A DNA stretch of 64,000 nucleotides from an uncultured Pelagibacteraceae bacterium (GCA_902580445.1 CACHKQ010000001.1:62001-126000); one strand, 5' to 3'; numbered from the stretch's first letter, positions 1 to 10,590 are shown. Numbers and translations are program-made. The notes: generated from the sequence alone by a model not told the origin.

Positions 1-666
1 GGTGATGCCTTAAAAAAAAGAGTGACACCTTTAGCTGAGTCTATTAATTCAAAATTTCTTTTAAATTGTAATGTAGAAAACAAAGAAGATATTGTAAAAA
101 CTTTCCAAGAGGTCAAAAGCAAATGGAATGAAATCGATTTTGTTGTTCACGCAATTGCATTTTCAGATAGAGCGGAGCTATCAGGTCAATATATTGATAC
201 TTCAAGAGAAAATTTTACAAAAAGTATGTTGGTTTCATGTTTTTCTTTTACTGAAATAGCTAAAGAGGCTTCAAAAATAATGAAAAGTGGTTCTAGCATG
301 TTGACTCTAACTTACGAGTCAACAAAAGTAATTCCAAATTATAATGTAATGGGAGTATGTAAGGCTGCATTAGAGTCGAGTGTAAAGTATATTGCAAAAG
401 ATTTAGGTTCTAAAGGTATTAGGGTTAATGCAATAAGCGCTGGACCAATTAAAACATTAGCAGCTTCTGCTATTGGTGATGCAAAATTTTTATACAAATG
501 GAGTGCTGATCATTCTTTTTTAAAAAGAAATGTTGATATAAATGATGTGGGAAAATCAGCATTATATTTATTAAGTAATTTAAGCAATGGAGTAACTGGA
601 GAAATACACTATGTAGATGCGGGTTACAACAAAGCTGGGATGCCAGATCCAAAAAACATCACTTAA
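1..666 (+). CDS. fabI: Enoyl-[acyl-carrier-protein] reductase (NADH), 5' end outside window
   Basis: This is the 3' part of the gene; the frame is open from base 1, so about 40 N-terminal residues (the nucleotide-binding glycine motif) lie outside the window. FabI reduces enoyl-ACP in the last step of each fatty-acid elongation cycle in the cytoplasm. The visible 221 residues match the FabI type of short-chain reductase: VVHAIAFSD in the middle, then PNYNVMGVCK, where Tyr and Lys six residues apart form the catalytic pair, and the substrate-loop region ISAGPIKTLAAS. The GTG at 22 is internal, because conserved FabI sequence (ALKKRVTPLAE) continues upstream of it. Family assignment is secure. 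Confidence 0.95.
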   Translation, partial: GDALKKRVTPLAESINSKFLLNCNVENKEDIVKTFQEVKSKWNEIDFVVHAIAFSDRAELSGQYIDTSRENFTKSMLVSCFSFTEIAKEASKIMKSGSSMLTLTYESTKVIPNYNVMGVCKAALESSVKYIAKDLGSKGIRVNAISAGPIKTLAASAIGDAKFLYKWSADHSFLKRNVDINDVGKSALYLLSNLSNGVTGEIHYVDAGYNKAGMPDPKNIT

Positions 667-690
667 TAAAAAATTTAAAAAAATAATAAA

Positions 691-1209
691 ATGGTAAAAT
701 TTAATAAAAAAATAAAGGAAAAGTTTGAAAACTTTTTTGACTGGATAAAGGGAGCTGAATTAGTTGAACTTGATTCTTGTGATGTAAATGAAGACCCAAT
801 TAGGCCAGAACTTGATGTTAAATTTAGAACCAGCCATGGAAGAAAAATTTATGGTGTGAAATATAAAAAAGAAATATGTGCAATAATGTGCTTTGGTTTC
901 ACAAATGAAATTCCAAAAACAATTGAGGAATTTGACTTAATGACACGAGACGCACAATTGCAAAGTGCGTCATGGCGAAATCAAAATGTCGGTAAAATAG
1001 CGATTGCATACACTGTTTGGTCTAAGAAAAAAGGCGGAGGAAAATTGATTGTTAAAGAAGCATTTAAAAAAATAAAGAAATCTAATCATCTTAATAGATT
1101 GGTTACTTTGTCTCCTCTTACAGAAATGGCAAGAAATTTTCACTTGAGAAATGGTGCAAAAGAACTTAGCGTAAATGAAAAAACTCAAAATTTTGAATAT
1201 CAAATTTAG
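691..1209 (+). CDS. GNAT-fold-like protein, function unknown
   Basis: This 172-residue soluble protein follows fabI by 24 bp on the same strand, so it may be co-transcribed. The C-terminal half (about residues 100-165) reads like a GNAT acyltransferase core: a central strand and helix are followed by VTLSPLTEMARNFHLRNGAKEL. The TLSP motif and the spacing to NGA recall the C-terminal GNAT domain of malonyl-CoA decarboxylase, but the large N-terminal helical domain of that enzyme is absent. The N-terminus is Lys-rich and helical. There is no signal peptide or membrane segment. I do not recognise a named family, and an acyl-CoA-dependent activity is inference only. Confidence 0.75.
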   Translation: MVKFNKKIKEKFENFFDWIKGAELVELDSCDVNEDPIRPELDVKFRTSHGRKIYGVKYKKEICAIMCFGFTNEIPKTIEEFDLMTRDAQLQSASWRNQNVGKIAIAYTVWSKKKGGGKLIVKEAFKKIKKSNHLNRLVTLSPLTEMARNFHLRNGAKELSVNEKTQNFEYQI

Positions 1210-1211
1210 TC

Positions 1212-1319
1212 ATGAAACATAAAAAAAACCCCAAAAATGATAAATTCTTTGCGATATTTACTGCGTTATTTTTTTTAGTACTTTTTGCTATTATTAAGAC
1301 CTCGTGCGCAGCGCTTTAG
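1212..1319 (+). CDS. Small single-span membrane peptide (35 aa), unnamed
   Basis: An ATG at 1212, 2 bp after the stop of the GNAT-like gene, opens a 35-codon frame that ends at 1319, exactly one base before the stop codon of the convergent pnp. The peptide has a short basic start (MKHKKNPKNDK), one hydrophobic helix of about 17 residues (FFAIFTALFFLVLFAII), and a Cys near the end. It fills the gap precisely and has the layout of a small inner-membrane protein. Length is too short for a statistical argument, so it could still be a chance frame. Confidence 0.45.
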   Translation: MKHKKNPKNDKFFAIFTALFFLVLFAIIKTSCAAL

Positions 1320-3389
1320 TTAAACAGCTTCTTTTATAGAAAGTTTAACTTTACCTCGATCAAATCCAATTACTTTAACTGAGACTTCATCACCCTCTTT
1401 GACTACATCTGTAACTTTTTCAACTCTTTTTGCTGCTAACTGGGATATATGAACAAGTCCATCTTGTTTTCCTAAAAAGTTTACAAAAGCTCCAAATTCC
1501 ATAATTTTTACAACTTTACCTTTATATGTTTTTCCCATCTCAGGTTTTGCAACAAGGTCGTTTATCATCTGAACTGCAATCTTTCTTGTCTCATCGTTCG
1601 CGGCTGCAATAGTGACTTCCCCTGTATCATTAACATCAACTTTTGCGCCAGACTTTTCAACGATTTCTCTAATTGTAGCGCCACCTTTTCCAATAACAGT
1701 TGCAATATCTTTTTTATCGACTTTTATTTTCTCCATTTTTGGGGTGTGCTTTCCTACTTCTTTTCTTGAAGATTTAATAGTTTTATTCATTTCATTTAAG
1801 ATGTGCACTCGTCCTTCTTTTGCTTGTGCAAGAGCTTTTTCCATAATTTCAAAAGTGATGCCTGTAATTTTGATGTCCATTTGAAGAGACGTGATGCCAT
1901 CTTTTGTTCCTGCTACTTTAAAATCCATATCTCCCAAGTGATCTTCGTCTCCCAATATGTCTGATAAAATTGAAAAATCGTCTTTCTCTTTAATTAGCCC
2001 CATCGCAATTCCTGCGACTGGTTCAGCGATAGGTACTGCTGCGTCCATTAATGCAAGAGAAGATCCACATACCGTCGCCATCGATGATGATCCATTTGAC
2101 TCGGTAATTTCTGATACAATTCTCAAAGTATAAGGAAAATTTTCCTTTTTAGGCAATGAGGAGTTCAGCGCTCTCCAAGCTAATTTACCATGCCCCACCT
2201 CTCTTCTGCCAGTTCCTATCCTACCAGTTTCTCCTACAGAAAATGGAGGAAAATTATAATGCAACATGAATCTTTGCCTTTTTAATCCTTCCAAACTTTC
2301 TATTCTTTGTTCATCATCTGAGGTTCCCAAAGTAGTTGTTACTATTGCTTGTGTTTCACCTCTTGTGAATAAGGCCGAACCATGAACTCTGGGCAGTATA
2401 CCCACTTGACATTTTATCGGCCTTACATCTGAAAGACCTCTGCCATCAATTCTTTTTTTACTTTTTAAAATTCTTGATCTAACTATTTCTTTTTCTAAAT
2501 TTTTAAGCTGAGTCATAACCTCGTGTTCTAAAAGAGTCTCATCATCTTTAAATAATGATTTACATGTTTCTCCTGCTGTACTAATTAAATCGGATCTTTT
2601 CTTTTTATCTTTTTCTGTGAATGCTTTTTCTAAATCTTTAGTAAGCTCTTTTTTTATTTTTTTTGAAACTTTGCTAAAATCTTTTTCTTCGATTTTCCAT
2701 TTTTCTTTTGAAGCTTTTTTTGCCAACTTTTCTATACCTTTTATAACATTAGCAAAACTTTCGTGACCAAATTTAACAGCATCTAACATTTGTTTTTCTG
2801 TTAAGCCCGAGGCTTCTGACTCCACCATCAACACAGCATCTTTTGTTCCAGCTACAACCAGGTCTAGCTTTGAGTTTTCTAATTCTTGTTTCGTTGGATT
2901 CAATACATTTTTATTATCTATAAAGCCAACTCTTGATGCAGCTATAGGGCCTTTAAAAGGAAGTCCAGAAATTGCTAACGCTGCTGAACAAGCTATTATT
3001 GATAAAATATCAGCTTCATTTTCATGATCATACGAGAGAACTGTAGGTAAAACCTGTACCTCATTTTTAAAGTTTTCTGGAAATAGAGGTCTGATTGGTC
3101 GGTCAATTAATCTAGATATTAAAGTTTCGGACTCTGTTGGTCTTGCTTCCCTTTTAAAATAACCTCCGGGAATTTTTCCAGCTGCATAATATTTTTCTTG
3201 GTAATTTACTGAAAGAGGAAAATAATCAGTTTCTGGATTAACTTTTTTTGCACCTACTACTGTTGCAATAACAACGGTCTCACCACAAGTAGCAATAATA
3301 GCCCCATCAGCTTGACGAGCAATTTTACCTGTTTCTAAAATTACTTTTTTTCCACCAAAATCTATTTCTTCTTTAAATTCTTTAAACAT
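1320..3389 (-). CDS. pnp: Polyribonucleotide nucleotidyltransferase (PNPase)
   Basis: PNPase degrades RNA phosphorolytically from the 3' end and is a core part of the bacterial degradosome. The 689-residue protein is full length (about 700 in the family). It carries two RNase PH domains (roughly 1-140 and 310-540; the second has [18 protein letters not shown] and [12 protein letters not shown]), an all-helical linker between them, a KH domain around 550-610 with the GKGG loop, and an S1 domain in the last 70 residues ([17 protein letters not shown]). It lies 1 bp downstream of rpsO, the classic rpsO-pnp pairing, at the end of the nusA-infB operon. Confidence 0.98.
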   Translation of the reverse strand: MFKEFKEEIDFGGKKVILETGKIARQADGAIIATCGETVVIATVVGAKKVNPETDYFPLSVNYQEKYYAAGKIPGGYFKREARPTESETLISRLIDRPIRPLFPENFKNEVQVLPTVLSYDHENEADILSIIACSAALAISGLPFKGPIAASRVGFIDNKNVLNPTKQELENSKLDLVVAGTKDAVLMVESEASGLTEKQMLDAVKFGHESFANVIKGIEKLAKKASKEKWKIEEKDFSKVSKKIKKELTKDLEKAFTEKDKKKRSDLISTAGETCKSLFKDDETLLEHEVMTQLKNLEKEIVRSRILKSKKRIDGRGLSDVRPIKCQVGILPRVHGSALFTRGETQAIVTTTLGTSDDEQRIESLEGLKRQRFMLHYNFPPFSVGETGRIGTGRREVGHGKLAWRALNSSLPKKENFPYTLRIVSEITESNGSSSMATVCGSSLALMDAAVPIAEPVAGIAMGLIKEKDDFSILSDILGDEDHLGDMDFKVAGTKDGITSLQMDIKITGITFEIMEKALAQAKEGRVHILNEMNKTIKSSRKEVGKHTPKMEKIKVDKKDIATVIGKGGATIREIVEKSGAKVDVNDTGEVTIAAANDETRKIAVQMINDLVAKPEMGKTYKGKVVKIMEFGAFVNFLGKQDGLVHISQLAAKRVEKVTDVVKEGDEVSVKVIGFDRGKVKLSIKEAV

Positions 3390-3647
3390 TTATTTTCTTA
3401 AATTAAGTTTTTTTATTATCTCTGTATATGCTTTAGGATTTCTTTTACTTAAATACTGCAAAAGTTTCTTTCTTTGGTTTACAGACTTAGTTAGTCCCAT
3501 AGTTGAATGTTTATCTTTCTTAAATTTTTTAAAATGATCAGAAAGATATTTTATTTTTTCGCTTAGTATACCAATTTGAACTTCAGTTGATCCAACATCA
3601 TTTTTATGAATTGCTAACAATTTAATTATATCTTTTTTTGATTTCAT
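3390..3647 (-). CDS. rpsO: 30S ribosomal protein S15
   Basis: S15 binds the central domain of 16S rRNA early in 30S assembly. The 85-residue product is slightly shorter than the usual 88-89 but has the full helical signature: DVGSTEVQIGILSEKI near residue 16, the loop around HSTMGLTKSVNQRKKLLQYL, and a basic C-terminus. It sits between rbfA, whose end it overlaps by 4 bp, and pnp, with which it is contiguous. In many proteobacteria truB separates rbfA and rpsO; here there is no room for it. Confidence 0.98.
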   Translation of the reverse strand: MKSKKDIIKLLAIHKNDVGSTEVQIGILSEKIKYLSDHFKKFKKDKHSTMGLTKSVNQRKKLLQYLSKRNPKAYTEIIKKLNLRK

Positions 3648-4018
3648 TTGTTTTTGTTCTCTTTAATAAGTTTTTCAATTCTTTCTGCATAATCAAAAGA
3701 CTTGTCTTCTACAAAGTGCAAACGTGGAAGATATTTAATATCTAGTTTCTTTGATAAAGCTTTTCTAACAAGATAAGAAAACTCGGTCAATATATTAACT
3801 GTCTTTTTTGTTTCTTTGCCGCCAAGTGGAATTACATAGGCCCTTGCAGATTTTAAATCTGAACTCATTTTTACCTCGGTAACAGTCACCATTTTTGTAT
3901 TTAATGCGGGTATCTTAGCTTCATTTCTTAAAAAAATTTGACCCAGGTTTTGTTTAACAAGCTCACCCACTCTAAGATGTCTATGATTTGGTTGCCCCTC
4001 AATCGAATTTTTAATCAT
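3644..4018 (-). CDS. rbfA: Ribosome-binding factor A
   Basis: RbfA is a KH-type 16S rRNA-binding protein needed for late 30S maturation. The 124-residue product has the family features: RHLRVGELVKQNLGQIF near the N-terminus, VTVTEVKMSSDLKSARAYV in the core, and LDIKYLPRLHFVEDKSFDYAERIEKL at the C-terminal side, which is the usual RbfA ending. It overlaps the end of infB by 8 bp and the start of rpsO by 4 bp, so translation of the three is probably coupled. Confidence 0.95.
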   Translation of the reverse strand: MIKNSIEGQPNHRHLRVGELVKQNLGQIFLRNEAKIPALNTKMVTVTEVKMSSDLKSARAYVIPLGGKETKKTVNILTEFSYLVRKALSKKLDIKYLPRLHFVEDKSFDYAERIEKLIKENKNK

Positions 4019-6224
4019 TTATTTGTCTCTCTATCATATCAACTTTGTATGACTCGATCATATCTTTTTCTTTAAAATCTAAAAAATTTTTAAATGTAAT
4101 ACCACATTCAAGTCCACTTTTAACTTCTTTCGCAGCATTTTTTTCTCTAAAAATACTTGTTATTTGACCATCGTATACGATTTTTCCATCTCTTATAATT
4201 CTTGCCTTAGAATTATTTTTAATTTCACCATCAGTAACTTTTGATCCAGCAACTTTCCCAGATTTTGAAAGTTTAAAAATTTTAAGGATTTCAGCTGTAC
4301 CCTCAATTTTTTCCTTCCTTTCTGGCTCAAGGAGTCCTGAAAGTGATTTTTCAACAAATTCTAGAGCTTTATAAATTATATTAAAAAATTCTATTCTTAC
4401 TTTTTGAGACTCAGAAAGTTTTTTTGCTTCTTTGTTTGGTTTTACATTAAATCCAATAACTATTGCATTAGATGCTTTTGCCAATGAAATATCAGTTTCA
4501 TTTATCATTCCAATATCTGATAAAATAATTTTAGGACTAACTTCGGCGTGTTTAATTTTAATGATCGAGTTTTTTAAAGCTTCGCTAGATCCTTGAACAT
4601 CTGATTTTAAAATAATATTTAACTCCTCTTTTGTTGCTTGCTTATCAAAGAGCTTTGTATTGTCTTGAGAGATTAAATTTTTATTTTCTCTAACGCCTGA
4701 TTTTTCAAAATCAATTATTTTTTTAGCCTCCACCTCATTTTCAACTACAAAAAACTCATCGCCAGCTTTAGCTGATTCTTGCATACCAAGTATTTCAACT
4801 GGCATCGAAGGGTAGGCTATTTCAAGATTTTTTCCCTCATAATTGATCATTGCACGAATTTTGCCTAAAGTTTTTCCACAAACGAAATGATCACTTTTTT
4901 TTAAAGAGCCCTCAGTTAATAAAATAGTTGAGACTGGACCTTTTCCCTTGTCTATTTTGGACTCTAAAACTATTCCTTTGGCTTGACCATCTTTAAAAGC
5001 TTTTAAATCTAAAATTTCTGCTTGAAGTAAAATAGTTTCTTTTAATTTGTCTAAATTTGTTTTCTTAGTTGCTGATACCTCGACAAATAAAGTATCTCCA
5101 CTTAGTTCTTCAGCTACCAATTCATAACGCATCAAATCATTTTTTATTTTGCTAATATTAGAATTTGGTAAATCACATTTATTAATTGCGACAATTATTG
5201 GTACTTTCGCAGCTTTTGCATGTTGAATAGCCTCTACTGTTTGGGGTTTAACTCCATCATCGGCAGCTATCACTAGAACAACAATATCAGTGACTTTTGA
5301 TCCTCTTGCTCTCATTTCAGTAAAAGCAGCATGACCTGGTGTATCAATAAATGTGATTTCTTTCCCATCTGCATTTCTTACTTGGTAAGCTCCTATGTGT
5401 TGAGTTATGCCTCCGTGTTCACCGGAAACTACATTTGTACTTCTTAAAGAGTCTAATAAAGAAGTTTTACCGTGATCGACGTGGCCCATGATTGTTACTA
5501 TTGGCGATCTTGGAGATAAATTTTTTCCATTATTTTTAGTTATTTTATTTAATATTTTTTCTGGCACCTCTTCAAAAATAGCTTTATGACCAAATTCTTT
5601 AACAATATATTCTGATGTATCTTTATCTATGGTGTGATTAATCGTTGCTTTCACTCCCATATTTAACAAAAATTTAATAATATTTGTAGATTGCTCAGCC
5701 ATTCTGTTTGATAACTCCTGAATAGTAATTTGAGTAGGGATTTTGACTTCTCTTATGACTTTCTTAAATTCCTTTTTTTCATCAGTATTTAAACCTTTTT
5801 TATCTTTAAGTCTTGCTCTTTTAACAGAAGCTAAGCTTCTTTGCTTAATTTCAAATTCTTCAACATTCATTGCTGTTGAAATCGTTAGCTTTGATTCTCT
5901 TTTGTTATTAAAATTTTTGTCCCTTAAATTTCCTTTTCCTTTTGTTCTGTCTGCTTCATCTTTTTTGTTTTTATCTGATCTAATAAATCTTTTTGTAGCT
6001 TGTTGCTCAACAAATTTTCTATTGAAATTTTTTGTGTTTTGACTATTTTTGAAGCCAGAATTGGACGAAACGTTTTTATTTGATTTGAATGGAGTTTTAA
6101 AATTCTTTTTTCTATCAACTATATAAGATTTTTTTGAAGTCTTACCATAAGAACTAGGATTGAATTTTTTGGTAAAAGAACTTGATATTGTTAAAGTTTT
6201 TTTCTTATTTTTATCTTTTTGCAT
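4011..6224 (-). CDS. infB: Translation initiation factor IF-2
   Basis: IF-2 is the GTPase that brings initiator tRNA to the 30S subunit. The 737-residue protein starts with a Lys/Asn/Ser-rich low-complexity stretch (about 1-120), then an IF2_N domain near 165-200. The G domain has G1 GHVDHGKT at 247-254, G3 DTPGHAAF and G4 NKCD, followed by the beta-barrel and C-terminal tRNA-binding domains. It is shorter than E. coli IF2 (890 residues), the difference being in the disordered N-terminal region. It begins 3 bp after nusA, the normal alphaproteobacterial neighbour, although the small YlxR gene often found between them is absent. Confidence 0.98.
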   Translation of the reverse strand: MQKDKNKKKTLTISSSFTKKFNPSSYGKTSKKSYIVDRKKNFKTPFKSNKNVSSNSGFKNSQNTKNFNRKFVEQQATKRFIRSDKNKKDEADRTKGKGNLRDKNFNNKRESKLTISTAMNVEEFEIKQRSLASVKRARLKDKKGLNTDEKKEFKKVIREVKIPTQITIQELSNRMAEQSTNIIKFLLNMGVKATINHTIDKDTSEYIVKEFGHKAIFEEVPEKILNKITKNNGKNLSPRSPIVTIMGHVDHGKTSLLDSLRSTNVVSGEHGGITQHIGAYQVRNADGKEITFIDTPGHAAFTEMRARGSKVTDIVVLVIAADDGVKPQTVEAIQHAKAAKVPIIVAINKCDLPNSNISKIKNDLMRYELVAEELSGDTLFVEVSATKKTNLDKLKETILLQAEILDLKAFKDGQAKGIVLESKIDKGKGPVSTILLTEGSLKKSDHFVCGKTLGKIRAMINYEGKNLEIAYPSMPVEILGMQESAKAGDEFFVVENEVEAKKIIDFEKSGVRENKNLISQDNTKLFDKQATKEELNIILKSDVQGSSEALKNSIIKIKHAEVSPKIILSDIGMINETDISLAKASNAIVIGFNVKPNKEAKKLSESQKVRIEFFNIIYKALEFVEKSLSGLLEPERKEKIEGTAEILKIFKLSKSGKVAGSKVTDGEIKNNSKARIIRDGKIVYDGQITSIFREKNAAKEVKSGLECGITFKNFLDFKEKDMIESYKVDMIERQIND

Positions 6225-6227
6225 ATA

Positions 6228-7781
6228 TTAATCAGCAAACACTATCTTTCTTGCATTCATTATAAGATTGTCAGCTTCTTCTTTGGATAAATTAAACTCC
6301 TCCAAATACCCATCTATTTTTATTCTTTTTCCTTTAATTTCATCCATTCCACCGACTAGTTCGTCAGATGAAAGTTCGGCGAAATCTTTCAATTTTTTTA
6401 TGTTTTTTTCTCCCAAAACAACGAGCATTCCCTGAGTCATTCCATCAAGTTTTGTTAAACTATCTTCCACACCAAGTTTTTTTAATTTTTCAGATATTTG
6501 TTGTTTTTCTTTAATTAAATATTCTTTTCCTCTATCTATCAGTTCTTTAGCAGTAGACTCTTCTATACCTTCTATCTTTGATAAATCATCTGCATTGGAT
6601 TGGGCTATTTCTTCAATATTCTGAAAATTTTCTGAAACCAAAAGCTGACCAAGAGTTTCGTCAACTTCCAATGCTTTTACGAGAAGATCTGTTCTTTCTT
6701 TAAATTCTTTTTGTCTTCTTTCAGAGTCCTCGGAGTCTGTTAATATATCTATCTCATAGTTGATCAATTTAGATGCAAGTCTAACGTTCTGTCCTCTTCT
6801 TCCAATAGCTTTACTTAAATTTTCCTCAGATAAAATTACTTCTATTCTCTTATTTTCTTCATCAATTAAAACTTTTTGAATTTCAGCAGGTGATAAGGAC
6901 TCCGCTACCAACGTTGGTAAGTCTTCTGTCCATTTAATAATATCAATTTTTTCACCCTGAAGTTCATTTACAACCGTTTGAACCCGGCTACCTCTCATTC
7001 CTACGCATGCACCAACTGGATCTAGAGAGGCATCTTTTGAGTTAACACATATTTTAGCTCTACTCCCTGGATCCCTAGAAACAGACTTTATTTCAATTAC
7101 CCCTTCATAAATTTCGGGAACCTCTTGAAAAAATAGTCTGGCTAAAAATTGTGGATGAGCTCTGGACAAAAATATTTGATGACCTTTTGTGTCTTGTTTA
7201 ACATCAAAACAATAAGCTTTAACCCTGTCTCCATTCTTTAAAACTTCCCTTTGTATCAATTCTTCTTTTCTTATAATTCCTTCGGCTCTACCAAGATCAA
7301 TAATAACGTTTCCGTATTCTGTTCTTTTGATTATTCCGCTAAGAATTTGACCCTGTTTATCTTTGAAATCCTCAAATTGTCTATTTTTTTCAGCTTCTCT
7401 TACTTTCTGAGAAATAACCTGTTTAGCACTTTGTGCTGCTATTCTCCCAAAATCTATTTGTGGCAGTTCTTCGTAAATTTTATCTCCAACTTTTAAATTT
7501 TTATTTTTTTTGTCTAGGCTTCCTGCTTGTTCTAAAGTAACCTGCTTTACTGGATCTTCAACATTTTCAACAATTTCAAGGACTTTTTGAATTTTAATAG
7601 TTCCGTCTTCTCTATTGATAGTTGCCTCAATAGCATTTTCAAAACCAAATTTACTATACGCAGCTCTTTGAATGGCTGTTTCCATAGAATTAAGTATTAG
7701 CTCCTTATCTATGGATTTCTCATTTGCCACGGAGTCTACTATTCTTAAAAGTTCTTGTTTATCTAAACCTCTGTTTAACAT
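6228..7781 (-). CDS. nusA: Transcription termination/antitermination factor NusA
   Basis: NusA binds RNA polymerase and nascent RNA, promotes pausing and intrinsic termination, and takes part in rRNA antitermination. The 517-residue protein has the N-terminal polymerase-binding domain, an S1 domain (about 135-200), two KH domains (about 205-345, including DPVGACVGMRGSRVQ and LSKAIGRRGQNVRLA), and two C-terminal helix-hairpin repeats (about 365-510). rimP, usually directly upstream, is absent. An intrinsic terminator lies 14 nt upstream of the ATG, so any mRNA from an upstream start must read through it. That fits feedback by NusA on its own operon, which is inference. Confidence 0.97.
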   Translation of the reverse strand: MLNRGLDKQELLRIVDSVANEKSIDKELILNSMETAIQRAAYSKFGFENAIEATINREDGTIKIQKVLEIVENVEDPVKQVTLEQAGSLDKKNKNLKVGDKIYEELPQIDFGRIAAQSAKQVISQKVREAEKNRQFEDFKDKQGQILSGIIKRTEYGNVIIDLGRAEGIIRKEELIQREVLKNGDRVKAYCFDVKQDTKGHQIFLSRAHPQFLARLFFQEVPEIYEGVIEIKSVSRDPGSRAKICVNSKDASLDPVGACVGMRGSRVQTVVNELQGEKIDIIKWTEDLPTLVAESLSPAEIQKVLIDEENKRIEVILSEENLSKAIGRRGQNVRLASKLINYEIDILTDSEDSERRQKEFKERTDLLVKALEVDETLGQLLVSENFQNIEEIAQSNADDLSKIEGIEESTAKELIDRGKEYLIKEKQQISEKLKKLGVEDSLTKLDGMTQGMLVVLGEKNIKKLKDFAELSSDELVGGMDEIKGKRIKIDGYLEEFNLSKEEADNLIMNARKIVFAD

Positions 7782-7795
7782 ATTTTGCCTTGCCT

Positions 7796-7822
7796 AAAAA
7801 AAAATGGGCAAAAGCCCATTTT
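7796..7822 (-). terminator. Intrinsic terminator between metK and nusA, inside the nusA leader
   Basis: On the minus strand the sequence reads AAAATGGGC, loop TTTT, GCCCATTTT, continuing into an unbroken run of nine T. This is a perfect hairpin with a T tract, the form of a Rho-independent terminator. It lies about 55 nt after the metK stop and ends 14 nt before the nusA ATG. The GGCAAAA directly before the ATG is the exact complement of TTTTGCC in the loop and 3' arm, so a competing pairing is possible. Confidence 0.85.
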
Positions 7823-7876
7823 CACTTCCAGGTAAATTATTAATAACTTAATTTAAATTGCCAGATTTTTCAAGAG

Positions 7877-9040
7877 CTACTTTTTAAAAATAGATATTTT
7901 ATCAGTTTTTTCCCACGAAAAAGAACCATCTTCTCTTGGTTTTCTTCCAAAATGTCCATAGGCAGCGGTGGACTCATAAATAGGTCTATTTAGATTTAGC
8001 ATTTCTCTTATGCCCCTTGGGCTCAAGTCAAAATTATTTGTTATTAATTTTTCAACATGCTTTTCTTTTTCTAAATCACCGTCAAAAAGATTTACATAAA
8101 TAGATAGTGGCTTTGAAACACCAATTGCATAAGATAATTGGATTTCACACTTTTTTGCAATTTTTGAAGCAACGATATTTTTTGCAACATATCTTGCAGC
8201 GTAAGCTGCAGATCTATCTACTTTACTTGGATCTTTTCCTGAAAAGGCTCCTCCTCCATGACGTGCTGCACCTCCGTAAGTATCAACTATAATTTTTCTT
8301 CCAGTCAATCCTGTATCACCATCAGGTCCACCAATTATAAATTGTCCAGTAGGATTTACGTAAAAATCTTTTTCATTTAAATTCATTAATAATTCTTTTG
8401 GAATTGCTTTTTCAAGATATGGTCTGACAATCTCTTTAACCTGTGACTGTGAAACTTTGGGAGAGTGTTGTGTTGAAACAACTACTGCTGTAACTTTTGA
8501 TGGAACTCCGTTTTCGTATTGTAATGTTACTTGGCTTTTAGAGTCTGGTTCTAGTTTGTCTGCTTTTCCGTTTTTTCTATCAATTGCCATTAACTCTAAT
8601 ATTTTGTGAGAATAATAAATTGGTGCTGGCATCAAGACTTCGGTTTCATCACATGCATATCCAAACATTATGCCCTGGTCACCAGCTCCTTCGTCTTTGT
8701 TACCTTTTGAATCGACGCCCATTGCTATATCTGATGATTGTGAATGTAGATTTATGTCTACACTGCAATTTTTCCAATGAAACCCGTCTTGCTCGTAACC
8801 TATATCTTTAATGCAGCTTCGAACTTTTTCCTCTAATTCATTTTTTTTAATCTCTGGTCCTCTGGTTTCCCCGGCTAATACTACTTTGTTTGTAGTTGTC
8901 AGAGTTTCACAAGCGACTCTTGAAAAAGGATCTTTTGACAGATAACTATCAACTACCATATCAGAAATTCTATCGCAAACTTTATCCGGATGACCTTCAG
9001 AAACTGATTCACTTGTAAAAAGGTAATTTTTTGAATTCAT
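7877..9040 (-). CDS. metK: S-adenosylmethionine synthetase
   Basis: MetK makes S-adenosylmethionine from methionine and ATP in the cytoplasm. The 387-residue length is typical. Seen motifs are [16 protein letters not shown] at the N-terminus, the [12 protein letters not shown] hexapeptide region (about 118-129), and the glycine-rich [20 protein letters not shown] loop (about 257-276) with the ATP and methionine site residues. The ATG overlaps the stop codon of lnt by one base, so it is the distal gene of the lnt operon. No SAM-sensing riboswitch fits upstream because there is no leader. Confidence 0.98.
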   Translation of the reverse strand: MNSKNYLFTSESVSEGHPDKVCDRISDMVVDSYLSKDPFSRVACETLTTTNKVVLAGETRGPEIKKNELEEKVRSCIKDIGYEQDGFHWKNCSVDINLHSQSSDIAMGVDSKGNKDEGAGDQGIMFGYACDETEVLMPAPIYYSHKILELMAIDRKNGKADKLEPDSKSQVTLQYENGVPSKVTAVVVSTQHSPKVSQSQVKEIVRPYLEKAIPKELLMNLNEKDFYVNPTGQFIIGGPDGDTGLTGRKIIVDTYGGAARHGGGAFSGKDPSKVDRSAAYAARYVAKNIVASKIAKKCEIQLSYAIGVSKPLSIYVNLFDGDLEKEKHVEKLITNNFDLSPRGIREMLNLNRPIYESTAAYGHFGRKPREDGSFSWEKTDKISIFKK

Positions 9041-10590
9041 TAAATTTTAAATTTTCTTAAAATAAAAAAAGTAATTATAAATGTAGTTAAAAGTGACAAA
9101 AATATCAAATCATTTTTAATTCCCTTTTTATCTTTCTTTAAGATTGGCAAACTTAATTCTATATTGCCTATTTCGTTTGGCTGTAAGTTTTTTAAAATTT
9201 TCCCTTGAGGACTTATAAAAGCACTAATACCCATATTAGCAGCTCTTAAGGTAAAAACATTGGATTCAATTGATCTAAAAATAGCTTTTGCAAAATGCTG
9301 TTGGGGCCCAATACTCTTCCCAAACCAAGCATCTTCAGAGATATTTATCAAAAAATTGTATTTATTATTCTCTTCAATTATAGAAGGAAAAATTATTTCA
9401 TAACAAATTAAAGGAAGAATTGTTATTTTTTTTTCGTCAAAATTAAATTTTAGTAAAGAGTTTCCTTCACCGCTAGAAAAAGATTCATAACCTGGAGTAA
9501 TTTTTTTAAGACCTATAGAATTCAAAATAAATTCAAATGGCAAAAATTCACCAAACGGTACAAGTTTTTTCTTATCGTATTTTGTAATGAACTGAAAATT
9601 ATTGTTTGAAACAATCATACTATTATAATATTTATCACGTGAGGCAATTTTTTTTGAAGTATTAGCACCAAACACAATTAGATGATTCTTAGAAAAATTT
9701 TTTTTGAATAACTCTTCGATTTTCTCATTTTTATAAAAATTCTTATCTATAAAGACACCTTCAGGCCAAATGAAGATGGTTTTGATATTTTGATTCGGCT
9801 CACTATATTTAATTAGTTTAGATACAACATCCACTTCGTCCTTAAAATTCGCCATGTCAATTTTTGCTGAAACAATTTTGAAGTTAATTTCTTCTTGAGG
9901 ATATTGTTTTGTAGAATTTATTTTATACGAACCATAAAAGTAATTTGAGAATGATAAAACAATAAATATTGGAATTAAATAATATTTTAATTTATTTTTT
10001 AGGAAAATTAGGCTTGGAAGAAAAAAAATAAATATAACAAAAAAATTAAATGAAAAAATTCCAATAAATTTTAAAATTTGAAGAGTTTCAGTTGACCATG
10101 AAAGACTATAACTCCAAATATTCCACGGAAAACCTGTCAAAATTTTACTTCTGATAAAATCTGAAAAAGAAAATACTAAACTTATCAGTAAAATTGACGA
10201 AAAATCTTTTTCACAAAAATTACCAATAAAAACTATAGGTAATGAAAAAAATAAGGATAAAAATAATGGAATTAAGATCAAGCTAAACGGAATTAGAATT
10301 TTAAATGTTTGATCAAAAGTTAGTGAATGCGCAATCCAAAAAATACCAAAAAAGAAAAAACCAAAACCAAAAGATGATCCTAAGATAAATAAATTTTTAA
10401 GGAAGGGTTTTTTTCTATAGGTGCTTTTGGATTTTTTTTTTACGTACATTATTGTAAAAAATAATAGCGGTAATGAAAAAAAATTAACAAAAAATAAGTT
10501 AAATGGTTGAAAACCTAAAACAGTTACACCCCCTAAAATTAATGGAAATATAAAAATTATAAAAATTCTTTTATTAAAAAAGTCTAGCAT
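9040..10590 (-). CDS. lnt: Apolipoprotein N-acyltransferase
   Basis: Lnt adds the third acyl chain to the N-terminal cysteine of lipoproteins in the inner membrane. The 516-residue protein has an N-terminal block of about six to eight hydrophobic segments (1-215) and a periplasmic nitrilase domain. The catalytic triad is visible: Glu277 in FIWPEGVF, Lys340 before LVPFGEFLP, and Cys396 in [12 protein letters not shown] final hydrophobic segment closes the protein. It is flanked by ybeY and metK with one-base contacts. Its presence agrees with the several lipoproteins in the window (BON protein, DUF3576, LptE). Confidence 0.97.
   Translation of the reverse strand: MLDFFNKRIFIIFIFPLILGGVTVLGFQPFNLFFVNFFSLPLLFFTIMYVKKKSKSTYRKKPFLKNLFILGSSFGFGFFFFGIFWIAHSLTFDQTFKILIPFSLILIPLFLSLFFSLPIVFIGNFCEKDFSSILLISLVFSFSDFIRSKILTGFPWNIWSYSLSWSTETLQILKFIGIFSFNFFVIFIFFLPSLIFLKNKLKYYLIPIFIVLSFSNYFYGSYKINSTKQYPQEEINFKIVSAKIDMANFKDEVDVVSKLIKYSEPNQNIKTIFIWPEGVFIDKNFYKNEKIEELFKKNFSKNHLIVFGANTSKKIASRDKYYNSMIVSNNNFQFITKYDKKKLVPFGEFLPFEFILNSIGLKKITPGYESFSSGEGNSLLKFNFDEKKITILPLICYEIIFPSIIEENNKYNFLINISEDAWFGKSIGPQQHFAKAIFRSIESNVFTLRAANMGISAFISPQGKILKNLQPNEIGNIELSLPILKKDKKGIKNDLIFLSLLTTFIITFFILRKFKI

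Noticed and set aside
7823-7876. SAM-sensing riboswitch linked to metK
   Set aside because: This region is downstream of metK, and upstream of metK the lnt stop overlaps the start codon, leaving no leader.
9634-9647. Another CACGTG-centred sequence inside lnt as a third parS
   Set aside because: Outside the central CACGTG it differs at four positions from the 14-bp consensus and is not palindromic in the flanks.
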